NCBI GenBank assembly: GCA_963824085.1 | Contig: CAWGNT010000001.1 | Span: 1 to 44,606, forward strand | DNA from: JARRNE01 sp963824085 | GTDB lineage: Bacteria; Pseudomonadota; Gammaproteobacteria; Chromatiales; Chromatiaceae | Direction: 5' to 3' | DNA: 44,606 nucleotides | Shown: one piece after another, positions 1 to 9,503 of the stretch | How the letters are laid out: each line of letters starts with the position of its first letter | Numbering within the stretch: the first letter of the stretch is position 1 | Made by a program: the position numbers and the translations under genes | The notes under the pieces: generated by a model | Seen by the model: the letters and a program-made list of their open reading frames with translations, nothing else | Database searches by the model: none | Told to the model about the DNA's origin: nothing

Positions 1-63
1 AACTTGGGCAACCTGTCGGCACAGTCGCCGGCAGCCTGCCCCAGTGGAGTCGCACGAGCCCCC

Positions 64-2310
64 ATGAGACGGAACCTGTTCGCCCTGCTCGCCACCGCGC
101 TGGCCTTCGTGTCGTTGGCCACGCCGTTGACCACATCAGGCGCTGCCGAGCGCGCCGGTCCGCGCCATCCGCGCATCGGCCTGGTGCTGAGCGGGGGCGG
201 GGCGCGGGGCGCGGCCCATATCGGGGTGCTCAAAGTCCTGGAGGAGATGCGGATTCCCATCGCCGCGGTCGCGGGGACCAGCATGGGCTCCCTGGTGGGC
301 GGCGGCTACGCGGCCGGCCTGTCGCCGGAGGAGCTGCAGCGGCGCGTCACCGAGGTCAACTGGAACGAACTCTTCAACGACGAGCCAGCGCGGAAGGACT
401 GGCCCGTTCGGCGCAAGGAGCGGTCCCTCAACCCGACCTGGGACTTTACCGTCGGGGTAGGGGGCGGCCGGTTTAAGCTGCCCAAGGGGGCCATCTCGGG
501 TCAGAAGGTCCAATTGTTCTTCAACGACCTGGTCAAGGGCGTGGAAACCGTCCAACGCTTCGACGATCTGCCGATCCCCTTCCGGGCCGTCGCCACCAAC
601 CTGGAGAACGGAGAGGTAGCGGTCTTCGACCGAGGGCCGCTGCCGGTGGCCATGCGCGCCAGCATGTCCGTGCCGGGGCTGTTCGCGCCCATGGAATGGG
701 ACGACCACATCTACGTGGACGGCGGCCTGGTCCGGAACCTGCCCATCGACGTGACCCGGCGGATGGGGGTCGACGTCATCATAGCGGTCAACCTGGGGTC
801 CGGGTATCTCCCGCGGGACAAGCTCGGCACCATCCTGGGCGTCACCGGCCAGATGATCGCAATCCTGACCGAGCAGAACGTCCAGGTCTCGCTCAAGCAG
901 CTTGATCCCAAACGGGACGTACTCATCGTCCCGGATCTGGGCAACATTACCTCCGGCGACTTCGACCGCGCCCCGGAGGCCATCGCGACCGGCGTTGCGG
1001 CCGCCCGCAAGGCGGCGCCCCAGCTCGCCCGCTTCAGCCTGAGCGAGGCGGAGTACGCCGCCTGGCGGCGCGAACGCTTCGGCTCGGGCCACCCCGTCCG
1101 GCGGGTCGGGGAGGTGCGGATCGCGGGTCTGAACCGGGTGAACCCGGGTGTCTTTGATGGTTTGGTCGCAGACCAGGAAGGTAAGCCCTTGGACCGTGCC
1201 CGGCTCGACCAGGACATTCAGAAAGTGTACGGGAGCGGGGACTTCGAGCGGATCAGCTACCGCTTCCAGCCGGACCACGGCGGCGACCTTCTCATCATCG
1301 ACGCCGTGGAGAAGGCCTGGGGGCCGGGCTATCTGGGCTTCGGACTCGGCCTTTCCAGCGACAACAAGGGCGACAGCCGCTTCGGGCTGCGCGCGACCTA
1401 CGACCAGACGTGGGTCAACCGCCTCGGGGCCGAGTGGGGCACCGCGGTGACGCTGGGCAACGCCCCGAGTCTGTACACCGAGCTTTACCAGCCGTTGAAC
1501 CTCGACCGGGTGGCTTTCGTCGCCCCCTACCTGGAGCTTGGCCTGAGTCCGGATAGTGCCTATGAGGGCGACCAGCGGGTGGCCCGCTACAACGTGGTGC
1601 GGGGGCGGGTCGGCGCGGACCTGGGCACCACGCTGCACCGGGTGGAGCTAAGGGCCGGCCCCTATTACGGCCAGACGCAGGTCACGCTCGATACCGGCTC
1701 GCCCCGGCTCCCGGAGGGCCGGGTCACCGACACCGGGGTGCGCGGCCGCATCGTCTACGACACCCTCGACAGCGCCGGTGCACCGCGCTCAGGGACCCGA
1801 GTCTCCCTGGACGTCCTGAACCCGCTTGAGGCAATGGGGGCGGACGTCCAGTATACGCGGACCTCGCTCAACGCCATTACCGCCCACAGCTTCGGCCCCA
1901 ACACCCTCACCTTGCGACTGAAGGGTGGGAGCAGCTTCGGCGTTCAGATGCCCTATTACGACCAGTTCCCCCTGGGCGGCTTCCTCAATCTCTCCGGCTA
2001 CGCCAACGAGCAGTTCCGCGGCAACGAGATGGCTTTTGGGGCGCTCACCTATTACCGCCAGATTGCCTCGCTGCCGCCGCCGATCGGGCGCGGACTCTAT
2101 CTTGGCGCCTCCCTGGAGGGCGGTTGGCTCTCGGACGGGGTCGTCACCGACCCCACCACAGGCGAGCATGTGACCTTGAGCCAGGAGGCGACCCGCTACG
2201 GCGGGAGCGTGTTCTTCGGCTCGGACACCTGGATCGGCCCCGCCTACCTCGGTCTCGGGCTGTCAGGCTCGGGGGAGAGCGCGATTTATGTGCTGATCGG
2301 AACGCCCTGA
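64..2310 (+). CDS. Patatin-like phospholipase fused to an Omp85 barrel (type Vd autotransporter-like)
   Basis: A predicted outer-membrane lipolytic protein of 748 aa. The start at 64 is chosen because it begins a signal peptide (about residues 1-28, hydrophobic LFALLATALAF); the same frame is open back to a TTG at 4, but that would put 20 non-signal residues in front. Residues about 36-340 are a patatin domain: oxyanion loop GGGARG (44-49), nucleophile Ser73 in GTSMG, and catalytic Asp219 in DGG. About 360-430 look like one POTRA domain (VGEVRIAGLNRVNP), and the remainder is rich in alternating beta-strand pattern typical of an Omp85/D15 16-stranded barrel. Length and order match the Pseudomonas PlpD family, whose patatin domain crosses the outer membrane through its own barrel. 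Substrate and release from the cell surface cannot be read from sequence. The gene stands alone, followed by an acyltransferase on the same strand. Confidence 0.9.
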   Translation: MRRNLFALLATALAFVSLATPLTTSGAAERAGPRHPRIGLVLSGGGARGAAHIGVLKVLEEMRIPIAAVAGTSMGSLVGGGYAAGLSPEELQRRVTEVNWNELFNDEPARKDWPVRRKERSLNPTWDFTVGVGGGRFKLPKGAISGQKVQLFFNDLVKGVETVQRFDDLPIPFRAVATNLENGEVAVFDRGPLPVAMRASMSVPGLFAPMEWDDHIYVDGGLVRNLPIDVTRRMGVDVIIAVNLGSGYLPRDKLGTILGVTGQMIAILTEQNVQVSLKQLDPKRDVLIVPDLGNITSGDFDRAPEAIATGVAAARKAAPQLARFSLSEAEYAAWRRERFGSGHPVRRVGEVRIAGLNRVNPGVFDGLVADQEGKPLDRARLDQDIQKVYGSGDFERISYRFQPDHGGDLLIIDAVEKAWGPGYLGFGLGLSSDNKGDSRFGLRATYDQTWVNRLGAEWGTAVTLGNAPSLYTELYQPLNLDRVAFVAPYLELGLSPDSAYEGDQRVARYNVVRGRVGADLGTTLHRVELRAGPYYGQTQVTLDTGSPRLPEGRVTDTGVRGRIVYDTLDSAGAPRSGTRVSLDVLNPLEAMGADVQYTRTSLNAITAHSFGPNTLTLRLKGGSSFGVQMPYYDQFPLGGFLNLSGYANEQFRGNEMAFGALTYYRQIASLPPPIGRGLYLGASLEGGWLSDGVVTDPTTGEHVTLSQEATRYGGSVFFGSDTWIGPAYLGLGLSGSGESAIYVLIGTP

Positions 2311-2504
2311 GGCTCCCTGGCGATATCCATGGGCTGGGAAGTTGCCCTGTGCGCGCTGGGCGCAGATCAGCCGGTTGCGGCTACGGTCGGCGCTCTGCGG
2401 TGATACGTCAGTGCCGCATAGGACGCCTGCATCGTCTGGCGACTGCCCAGAGTGCTCTCCTTCAAAGGCGGGGTCTCACCGGCCGCTGGGGCTCGGAAGC
2501 GCCC

Positions 2505-3539
2505 ATGGCCGGCGCGATCGGAGCCATCCGTGTGCCGGGTGGGTTTCAGAAGATTCTACAGTCGGCGGTCGGCTGTGGCTTTGACGGTCGTTACGGCCAA
2601 CATGGGGCTTTTGTGTCTGAGCTCTTGCATCCGAGGTATTGGCCAAGTTGGTTGGCCGTCGGTCTGGTTCGTGCGCTCGGTTTGTTACCGCTCCCTGTCC
2701 TTTGGGGACTGGGGACCTGTATTGGAAGAATCGCGTATTGGTTCGCAGGGTCCAGGCGCGGCGTCGCCCGGCGTAATATGGAAATCTGCCTGTCCGATCG
2801 CTCGGATCGGGATCGAGAGGCGCTGCTCAAGCAGAGTTTTGGTTGGCTCGGTGTTGCCGCTCTGAGCCAAGGCATCGGTTGGGGGATCTCGCGAAGGCGC
2901 CTCAGGCGCTTGGTCAAGATGCACAATGTCAAGGTTATCGATGACTGTTTCGAGCAGGGCCGGCCAGTCATCCTGCTGGTGCCGCATTTTGTCGGTGTCG
3001 ATCTTGCCGGACTCGCTTTTGCGGGCCTTCAGTGCCCCGGTGTCTGCATGTACCAGAAAATTCGCGACCCGGTTATCGATCGACAGGTGCGGCGCTCTCG
3101 AACCCGGTTCGGCAGCCTACTGGTCGAACGCAATGACGACTTGCGGCGTTTGATCCGGGAGATCAGGAAAGGCGAGCCATTGTTTTATCTGCCCGATCAG
3201 AATGCGAATCGCCGTACAGGGATCTTCGTCCCCTTTTGCGGCTTTCCTGCGTCCACCGTGCCCATGCTTGGACGCTTCGCCGAAATGACGGGAGCAGCGG
3301 TCGTACCGCTGATCCCTCGCTATCTGCCGCGCGGCCATGGTCTCGTGCTGACTTTCGACGCGCCGCTCGCGGATTTTCCGAGTGGGGATCTTCATGCGGA
3401 CACCGCGGCAATGAACTGCACGGTGGAGCGTCACGTCCGCTTGCTCCCTGAACAGTATTTCTGGGTGCATCGCCGCTTCAAGACGCGCCCGGAGGGGGAA
3501 CCGCCCTTCTATGGGCCGCGTGCGCTGGAAGACGGCTGA
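2505..3539 (+). CDS. lpxL: LpxL/HtrB-family lipid A acyltransferase
   Basis: Kdo2-lipid A late acyltransferase family, which adds a secondary acyl chain to lipid A at the inner membrane. The HxxxxD catalytic motif is His161-Asp166 (HFVGVD) counted from 2505. Other family marks are an N-terminal membrane segment beginning HPRYWPSW, the NMEICL stretch, PDQN, and a C-terminal PEQYFWVHRRFKTRP block very like E. coli LpxL. The start is uncertain: ATG at 2505 has a GGAAG ribosome site 5 nt away and gives 344 aa, whereas GTG at 2613 gives 308 aa, close to the usual 306. By eye the gene and its flanks use more T and A at third positions than the neighbours, which could reflect transfer. Which acyl chain is added, and so whether the symbol should be lpxL, lpxM or lpxP, is not settled. 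Confidence 0.85.
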   Translation: MAGAIGAIRVPGGFQKILQSAVGCGFDGRYGQHGAFVSELLHPRYWPSWLAVGLVRALGLLPLPVLWGLGTCIGRIAYWFAGSRRGVARRNMEICLSDRSDRDREALLKQSFGWLGVAALSQGIGWGISRRRLRRLVKMHNVKVIDDCFEQGRPVILLVPHFVGVDLAGLAFAGLQCPGVCMYQKIRDPVIDRQVRRSRTRFGSLLVERNDDLRRLIREIRKGEPLFYLPDQNANRRTGIFVPFCGFPASTVPMLGRFAEMTGAAVVPLIPRYLPRGHGLVLTFDAPLADFPSGDLHADTAAMNCTVERHVRLLPEQYFWVHRRFKTRPEGEPPFYGPRALEDG

Positions 3540-4078
3540 CAGCCCGTGACTGTTTGCCAATGTGCTCATGAATTCGGTTAAGTCAACCGTCGCGCCTGGG
3601 CACCGAAGCCGGGCCGTTCGGTCCTTCCAACCTTTGACTTGAGCAGGCGTCAAGATGATCAGGCAGACGCCAATACTCGCAACACAAACGGGACCCACAT
3701 CGCGGATGTTCCTACCGCAGGGGCCGACCTGTCGATGCACAAACAGCATCGCCGAAACGCGCCGCGCCGGCTTGGGTCGAGCGTGGCACTTCCAGCCGCG
3801 GTTAGCCAAACATTCTCGAGAACAGCACTGTCAGCCGACAGGCGGAATGGGTTCATCCGGGTACCGGACCAGGGTCTTAAGCTCTGTGGAGCTGCCGGGC
3901 CGCTTACCGTTTCACTGCTGCCGCAAGCCAGTTCGGACTTGGGCGCCGCTCGGGGGCGACGCCGGACCTCGCGTCCACCCCCACTTCGACGCTCTAGGCC
4001 GCCACTCCTGAGCCGCTGGCGAGGTGCGAAACTCGTAGAAATCGACGACGAAGTACCGTTGGAAGTAACAATTGGCCG
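3540..4078. other. Gap between convergent genes, nothing recognised
   Basis: This stretch of 539 bases lies between the 3' ends of the acyltransferase gene and the OmpA-domain gene. Open frames here have no start with a ribosome site and no familiar motif. No strong hairpin followed by a T-run was seen, so any transcription terminator is not obvious. Confidence 0.5.
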
Positions 4079-5824
4079 TTACATCTCGTTGCCCTGGTCC
4101 ATCACGTAGATCTCGACGCGCCGATTCTGGCGGCGGCCGGCTGGGGTTGCGTTGTCCGCCACGGGACGCGCCTCCCCGATCCCTTGCGCGACCATACGGT
4201 CGGCGGCGACGCCGCGATCGACTAGAGCCTGTTTGACCGCATCGGCCCGTTTCTGCGAGAGCTCCAGATTCGTCTCATCGCGGCCGGCGTCGTCGGTGTG
4301 GCCTTCGATGTGGACGGTCAGCTCTGGGTGTTGGACCAAGAGTTGTGCGATACCGTCGAGGCTCGGCAGGTCGCCCGCTGGGAGGTCGGCCTGACTCGTG
4401 GCGAACCGGAGGTCTGAATCGGCGAGGCTCAGCAGCATCCCGCGCTCAGTCTGCCGCCCGCCGAGCTTGGAGATCTGGGCATAGAGATCACGCAGGTAGG
4501 CCTGGGTTTTCTTGCTCTCGCGCTGGCTGGCCAGTCGCTCGGCCTCGGCCTTTCGCCGCTCGTCGGCGATGGTCTTTTCGAGAACGCTGATCCGCTCCTG
4601 CGCCGCATTGACCTGCTGCTCTAGGGCCTGTTTCTCCTTCGCCGCTGCCTGCGAGCTCGCGCTCAGGTCGGCCTTTGCTTTAGACAATGCCTGCTCAGTG
4701 TCGGCAAGCTGTCCCCGCAGGTCGGCGACCGTCGCATCGTGCTTCTGCTGCAGGGCGGCAAGCGCCGTCTGCACGCCCTTCAGATCCCTGGTAAGCGCCG
4801 CGATCTTGCCCTCTGCCTCGTCCATCTGGTTGGCATGCGACTCCTGCGCCTTCCGCAGCTCTTCCTGTAGTGCTGCGAGGTCCTTGCCGGAGCGGTCCAT
4901 CGCCTCATCATGCTTTGACTGAAGGGCCTGCAATGCCGCCTCGGCCTGCGTGAGCTTGGTCTGAAGACGGTCAAGATTGCCCTCAGCTTGCGTAAGCGCC
5001 TGCGTCTTCTTCTCGAGCGCCCCTGAGGTCACTGCCAGACGTTGCGTCAACTCAGCCTTCGCAGACTCCAGGGACTGCCGCGCCTGCTCCGCGGCCTCGC
5101 GCGTCTGTCGGTCCTCTTTTGCTTTCTGCTGCAGACTTGCCAGCTGCTGGGCGCGCTCCGGGTCACTGCCTTCCAGGGCAGTTTGGAAGAACTGGATGCG
5201 CTCCTTTAGCTTTTCCACCTCCTGTTGCGCCTGCGCCTCGTGCTCCTTTATCGCCTCGGCCATGCTCGTCTCGTGCTGCGTTGCCGCTTCCGCGAGCTGA
5301 GCCTCATAGCTCGATCGAACGTCGGCCAACTCGGTCTCGTGACGCTTGGCGGCCTCCGCCTGAGCCTGCTTCGCGTCTTCGACCTTCTTGCCCAGGTCGG
5401 CAATCTGCTTCTGTGCGGCATCGTTCCGCTTCTTCAGCTCCGCGTGTGCCTCGCTCGCCTTCTTGCGCTCCGTGGCGAGGGTTTCTGCATCACGCGTGCG
5501 GAGCTCCGCCATCTCCGCCTGAAGCGCGTCATTGGCCTTCGTGGCCGCCTCCAGCTTGGTCTGCAGGTCCTTCGATTCGGCCTGACGGCGTTCCTGAAGG
5601 TCAGTGATATCACTGCGGAGCGCCGCCTCTACGTCCGTAGCCTGTCCGAGCTTCCCTTCCAATACCGTCAGGTGACGCGCCGTCTGGGCGATCTCTGCGT
5701 CCTTCGCCACCAGCCGCTGCTTGAGCGTGCCGCTGTAGAAGTCGTAGATCGCGTACACACTGATCAAGGCGATGACCAGTGCCCAGGAGACGATCCTGCA
5801 TATCGAATGGTTGTTTTCGGACAT
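4079..5824 (-). CDS. Membrane-anchored coiled-coil protein with C-terminal OmpA peptidoglycan-binding domain
   Basis: A 581-aa envelope protein. Residues about 10-28 form one membrane segment (ALVIALISVYAIYDF); residues about 30-440 are an almost unbroken Ala/Glu/Lys/Gln-rich coiled coil; about 465-575 are an OmpA_C/MotB domain with GHTDD, NLELSQKRADAV and the closing GRRQNRRVEI, the usual peptidoglycan-contacting elements. The picture is of an inner-membrane anchor, a long periplasmic rod and a cell-wall grip. The start has a GAGGT ribosome site about 10 nt upstream. The gene lies downstream of, and on the same strand as, the 1077-aa membrane protein, 445 bp apart. The ZorB/MotB families share the anchor-plus-OmpA plan, but no MotA/ZorA partner is present here and the coil is much longer than in MotB, so a stator role is not supported. 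Confidence 0.85.
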   Translation of the reverse strand: MSENNHSICRIVSWALVIALISVYAIYDFYSGTLKQRLVAKDAEIAQTARHLTVLEGKLGQATDVEAALRSDITDLQERRQAESKDLQTKLEAATKANDALQAEMAELRTRDAETLATERKKASEAHAELKKRNDAAQKQIADLGKKVEDAKQAQAEAAKRHETELADVRSSYEAQLAEAATQHETSMAEAIKEHEAQAQQEVEKLKERIQFFQTALEGSDPERAQQLASLQQKAKEDRQTREAAEQARQSLESAKAELTQRLAVTSGALEKKTQALTQAEGNLDRLQTKLTQAEAALQALQSKHDEAMDRSGKDLAALQEELRKAQESHANQMDEAEGKIAALTRDLKGVQTALAALQQKHDATVADLRGQLADTEQALSKAKADLSASSQAAAKEKQALEQQVNAAQERISVLEKTIADERRKAEAERLASQRESKKTQAYLRDLYAQISKLGGRQTERGMLLSLADSDLRFATSQADLPAGDLPSLDGIAQLLVQHPELTVHIEGHTDDAGRDETNLELSQKRADAVKQALVDRGVAADRMVAQGIGEARPVADNATPAGRRQNRRVEIYVMDQGNEM

Positions 5825-6269
5825 CTCGATCTACCTCGGGTGGTGTCTTAGCGGTATTTTGATTGTGAATGTAGAGGATAGCCCATGATTGGCGACGAGC
5901 GCTTGAGGAGCCGACGCCAGTGTGGCGGGGGATTGGCTGAAGCGTACGATGGCTTGCGCTCGTTCACTATGCACGCTGCCGGCCGCGCTTCTGCAAGTGG
6001 AACATTTCTACGGCAGTCGGCACCTCCACTGCTCGGCTCGTACCCGTTTTTGGCCCGCACACGCTTTTTTGGTCGTGACCTGAGGGGCCGTGTCTTGGCG
6101 GCTTGGCGGTGCTGTCAAGCCCGCAGGGAGGTATACACGGCGCCCCCCGACGCCCGCAACCCCGTCAGCGGAGACCGAACAAGCCATCTGAATTCTTCAT
6201 GCCACGAGCGCGCTGGCGTTGATAAGCCGACCTCGCGGTATAGCGGGCGGCCTGGTCGAGCGGTCGATG
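5825..6269. other. Gap between the two envelope-protein genes
   Basis: This stretch of 445 bases lies between the large membrane protein gene and the OmpA-domain gene, both on the minus strand. It is long enough for a separate promoter for the OmpA-domain gene, but no convincing -35/-10 pair or terminator hairpin was seen. No credible small gene. Confidence 0.4.
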
Positions 6270-9200
6270 TCAAATGTTGAAGAGTGACGAGTAGTCCAAC
6301 AGGGCCAGCCCGGAGACGCTGCTCACGAGGGCGAGCAGCGACTGCACAACGGGCTGCTGGCTGAAAGGTCTGAAAGCGCCCTCGCGAATCTTGGCGATCT
6401 CTGCCAACAGGGTCCGGAGCTGGTCGATGTAATCCCTCTTTTCCGGTTGACCCTGGGCACGTAAGAGTGCGGCGGTGAGCTCCCGGGTGGCTTCCTCGCG
6501 CACGTGCTCTGCGGCGCGGCGCAGCAGCAGGGCACACAGGACGGCGTAGAGGATTGCCAACACCATGACGACCATCAGGGCGGGGGGCAGCGTCCAGGCA
6601 TCAAAAAGCGGGTGCCGCGCGAGCGCGAGCAGGATCAGCACCACGATCGGGTACCAGACCAGATTGCCCACGGGGCGTGTTGCGTTGGCGATCAGCCTGA
6701 CGTCGAGCCACACGAGGTCGGCCCCGGCGGGGGGCTCGCCTTCGTCATCGCCTGCGCAGGCGCGGAAGCCGAAGGTCTGCAGCGTGCTGGATGGCCAGAC
6801 CACTGGCCCGCTCAAATCCTTGGCAAGGCGAAGGGCCTGGCGGGTCGCGTCGACCATGTAGAAGAGAAGCGCCAGGAACGGGACCAGGACCAGCATGATG
6901 ACGGAAAAGTCCAGTCCCCACGACAGGGAGCTGCGGGTCGGGCGATTGGGAAAACCGAAGGCGATCATCAGGGTGAAGGCGAGGAGGAAGAATAGGATCA
7001 CCTCCGGCCAGACCCGCGACACCGTTTTCGCGATGCCGCAGCGGTCCGCGTAGCGCCTCCAGACTGCAGCCGCCGGTTGCGGGCGTTGCGAGGGGCGATC
7101 CTGAGACCCGGCGCGGGCGTGTTGGTCGTCTTCCTGTTGCGCGGGAGTCGATGCTGGCTCCTTGAGCCCTGGAAGCTCCTGCTCAATGCGGACGCACGCT
7201 TGGCGTTGGCGGTGGTGTCCGAGGATGAAGAAGAATACGGCGACAAGTCCGGCACCCAGGCGCAGGATTTCGCTTGGCCAGATACTTACGCCCTCGAGCA
7301 GGGAGTAGGGCTCGCCCCCGGCAGTGACGTCCACCCGCATCAGAGCGAGGATCGAGGCGGTGACAAGTATAGAGAATACGCCGACCGCCAGAGGCATCCG
7401 CCCGCTCAGCAAACCCCTCATCCAGTCCCGCACCGCCCGACCGACACTCTCCGGGCCGATCGCCGCCACAATCAGCGCCACGGCTAGCAGCAGGGCTGCA
7501 GGCAACAGAACACTCAGAACCGCAGGGTTGCCGGGGCCGCTCGCAGTGAAGTGCTTGACAAGCTCTTCGCGCGGATGAGCGTCCCACGCCGGGTCCACGC
7601 CAGCAGGAGAGCCGGGAGAGGCGACCGTACGTTCGAAGGGCTGATCCCAGAGCCGCGTGACCAGCTCCACCGGCTCGGTGCGGCCGATCTCGAACAGCCG
7701 TGGCGGAGGCGGCACCTCGACCGCCGGCTCTTCTCCGAATGCGTCCCGTATTGCGAGGTGGACAGTGAGCAGCATCGCGGCCTGGTAACTGTCGCGCAAC
7801 GGCGGTATCTCTCCCTGCCACCGCGGCGCGAGGGTCAGCCCGAAGCCCGACGCCACGATGAGATTGCGCGTGAACTGGTTGTCCAATGGGTGCAGCATGG
7901 CCGCATCCAGGTCCGTGGTGAAGAACACGGCATCCGGAAATACCGGCTTGAGCGCCTGCAGCACCAGCAGCTTGTCGTGATAATCGTTGCCGATCACCCC
8001 GATGGCCCGAAATCCGCAACGCTGCTGGATGCGGTCTTTCCAGCCACAGGCCGCGCGCAGACCGGCGTCTTCGGCCAGGAGCTCATCGCGCATTCGGCGC
8101 AGGTAATCGATCTGGGGATCGCCCGCCGGGCGCTCGATCCTCCCGCCGGCATGGTCGTCGTCAGCCTTGTCTTTGGGCTTGGCACCGGGGATTTGGCCGT
8201 CGAGTCCGCGCATATAGCTGAACCGCTTCACGTCGGCGGACCCGCACCCCGCCGTCTGCGCGCAATTCGTCCGCGTCCACGAGTCGGTGAAGAGTTTGGC
8301 CAGTGTCCGCGAATAAGCGGTGTCCCACTGGCCGACAAGGGCCACCCGGGCATTCGCCGCGACTCGGCGTCTGGCAAGCTCCGCCACCAGCATCTCCGCC
8401 AAGACGTCGTCTGCCGCGATGGTTCTTTCGGCGGCGGACGGAAGACGTACTGCAATACAATCGGAGCGCACGGCGCCACAGAAGCAGACCGGTCTCGGAT
8501 CGGCCGGCAGACCGGCCAGCTCGCTGGGTATAGTTGCGAGGGGGGACCAGATGCGCGCGAAGACTGGAGGGCTGGGCTGCTTGTCGCCCATGATCCTCTC
8601 GTACTGCCGTTGCTCTGCGGCCATGACCCTCAGCGTAGTGGAGTCCGCTGGCCCGATGATCTGAAAGCTGATGCGGGGCGCGTCCGTCGGATGCGCAATT
8701 TCTGTTTCCGGGCTGGCTGTTGTCGCATCGTCGGGGCGGCCGCGGTAAATTTCGGTTAGCAGCCGGGACAAGCGGGCGAGGGGTCTCACCGCCGCTCCCG
8801 CGGCACCGATGTCCGCGGCGTTGTCGGCGACTGGCTCCGGGAGGCCGAAGCTCCGGTCATCAAGCCACAACAGAAGCGCCGCCCGCTCGCCTTCGCTTTG
8901 GCGGGCCTCGCGGGAGAGCCACTCGAAAGGGATGTAGGCGGGTGGGCCGTCCGGCCCGAGCTCCAGGTAGCCGATGTGCTCGGCGTCGTCTGGCAGGTAT
9001 CCTTCGGATTGGAGGCCGGAGAGGACGGCGTAGCGGTGGCGCCGGCGTGACTCGGCGGCCCCGATGGACGGTCCGCCGTCGACCATGACCGCAATTATCG
9101 TGAGCGGCGGCGCGTCGCGGCGAGACTGAGCGGTGAGCGTTTCGCCCCGCGACTTGATCTGCAGCGACAGCTGAGCCAGGTCGTGGCGGGTGTCGTCCCG

Positions 9201-9503
9201 TGTTGCGCACCCGGAACGGATCTGAAGCGTCCCGGCAAACTTGTCGAAAGTGACCGTCCGGCACCCCTGGTCGCTGGACTTCCGCTCCTTGCGCGCCTCG
9301 GCCACAGCGGCGAACGGGTCCTGCCATAGCCGGGCGTCGACGTCCTGCGCCCCGACTGAGCGCAGACCCTCCTTACCTTGGATCGGGCGTTCCGGCTTGA
9401 ATGGCGTCTGCAGCCAGTTGACCGCCCCAATTCCGAGCAGAAAGGCGACGAGAATGCCGGGCCAAGCGCTTAGCGGAGACTGTCCGTTGCGAGAATCCGG
9501 CAT
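6270..9503 (-). CDS. Large polytopic membrane protein with giant extracytoplasmic domain, family unknown
   Basis: A 1077-aa protein not assigned to a named family. One N-terminal membrane segment (about 15-31) is followed by about 620 soluble residues, then about seven hydrophobic segments (near 665-690, 705-725, 745-765, 830-850, 860-885, 945-965, 975-1000) with charged loops between them and a C-terminal tail. If the N terminus is cytoplasmic, the 620-residue domain is periplasmic. Inside it are distinctive blocks: LVGQWDTAYSR (near residue 393), GVIGNDYHDKLLVLQALKP (near 500) and FFTTDLDAAMLHP (near 530), followed by RNLIVASGFGL. These Rossmann-like stretches resemble a type 1 periplasmic-binding fold (inference). 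No Walker motif, kinase or protease signature was found. The ATG has a GAGGGA ribosome site 6 nt away. It is followed by the coiled-coil OmpA-domain gene, so the two may form one envelope complex. Confidence 0.8.
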   Translation of the reverse strand: MPDSRNGQSPLSAWPGILVAFLLGIGAVNWLQTPFKPERPIQGKEGLRSVGAQDVDARLWQDPFAAVAEARKERKSSDQGCRTVTFDKFAGTLQIRSGCATRDDTRHDLAQLSLQIKSRGETLTAQSRRDAPPLTIIAVMVDGGPSIGAAESRRRHRYAVLSGLQSEGYLPDDAEHIGYLELGPDGPPAYIPFEWLSREARQSEGERAALLLWLDDRSFGLPEPVADNAADIGAAGAAVRPLARLSRLLTEIYRGRPDDATTASPETEIAHPTDAPRISFQIIGPADSTTLRVMAAEQRQYERIMGDKQPSPPVFARIWSPLATIPSELAGLPADPRPVCFCGAVRSDCIAVRLPSAAERTIAADDVLAEMLVAELARRRVAANARVALVGQWDTAYSRTLAKLFTDSWTRTNCAQTAGCGSADVKRFSYMRGLDGQIPGAKPKDKADDDHAGGRIERPAGDPQIDYLRRMRDELLAEDAGLRAACGWKDRIQQRCGFRAIGVIGNDYHDKLLVLQALKPVFPDAVFFTTDLDAAMLHPLDNQFTRNLIVASGFGLTLAPRWQGEIPPLRDSYQAAMLLTVHLAIRDAFGEEPAVEVPPPPRLFEIGRTEPVELVTRLWDQPFERTVASPGSPAGVDPAWDAHPREELVKHFTASGPGNPAVLSVLLPAALLLAVALIVAAIGPESVGRAVRDWMRGLLSGRMPLAVGVFSILVTASILALMRVDVTAGGEPYSLLEGVSIWPSEILRLGAGLVAVFFFILGHHRQRQACVRIEQELPGLKEPASTPAQQEDDQHARAGSQDRPSQRPQPAAAVWRRYADRCGIAKTVSRVWPEVILFFLLAFTLMIAFGFPNRPTRSSLSWGLDFSVIMLVLVPFLALLFYMVDATRQALRLAKDLSGPVVWPSSTLQTFGFRACAGDDEGEPPAGADLVWLDVRLIANATRPVGNLVWYPIVVLILLALARHPLFDAWTLPPALMVVMVLAILYAVLCALLLRRAAEHVREEATRELTAALLRAQGQPEKRDYIDQLRTLLAEIAKIREGAFRPFSQQPVVQSLLALVSSVSGLALLDYSSLFNI

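Noticed and set aside
136..1638. 500-codon minus-strand frame
   Set aside because: Antisense shadow of the patatin-Omp85 gene.
4079..5824. Zorya/MotB-type stator assignment for the OmpA-domain protein
   Set aside because: No MotA/ZorA or helicase/nuclease partner is nearby; the shared feature is only the general anchor-OmpA plan.
7551..8759. 402-codon plus-strand frame
   Set aside because: Antisense to the large membrane protein; codon use favours the minus-strand frame.
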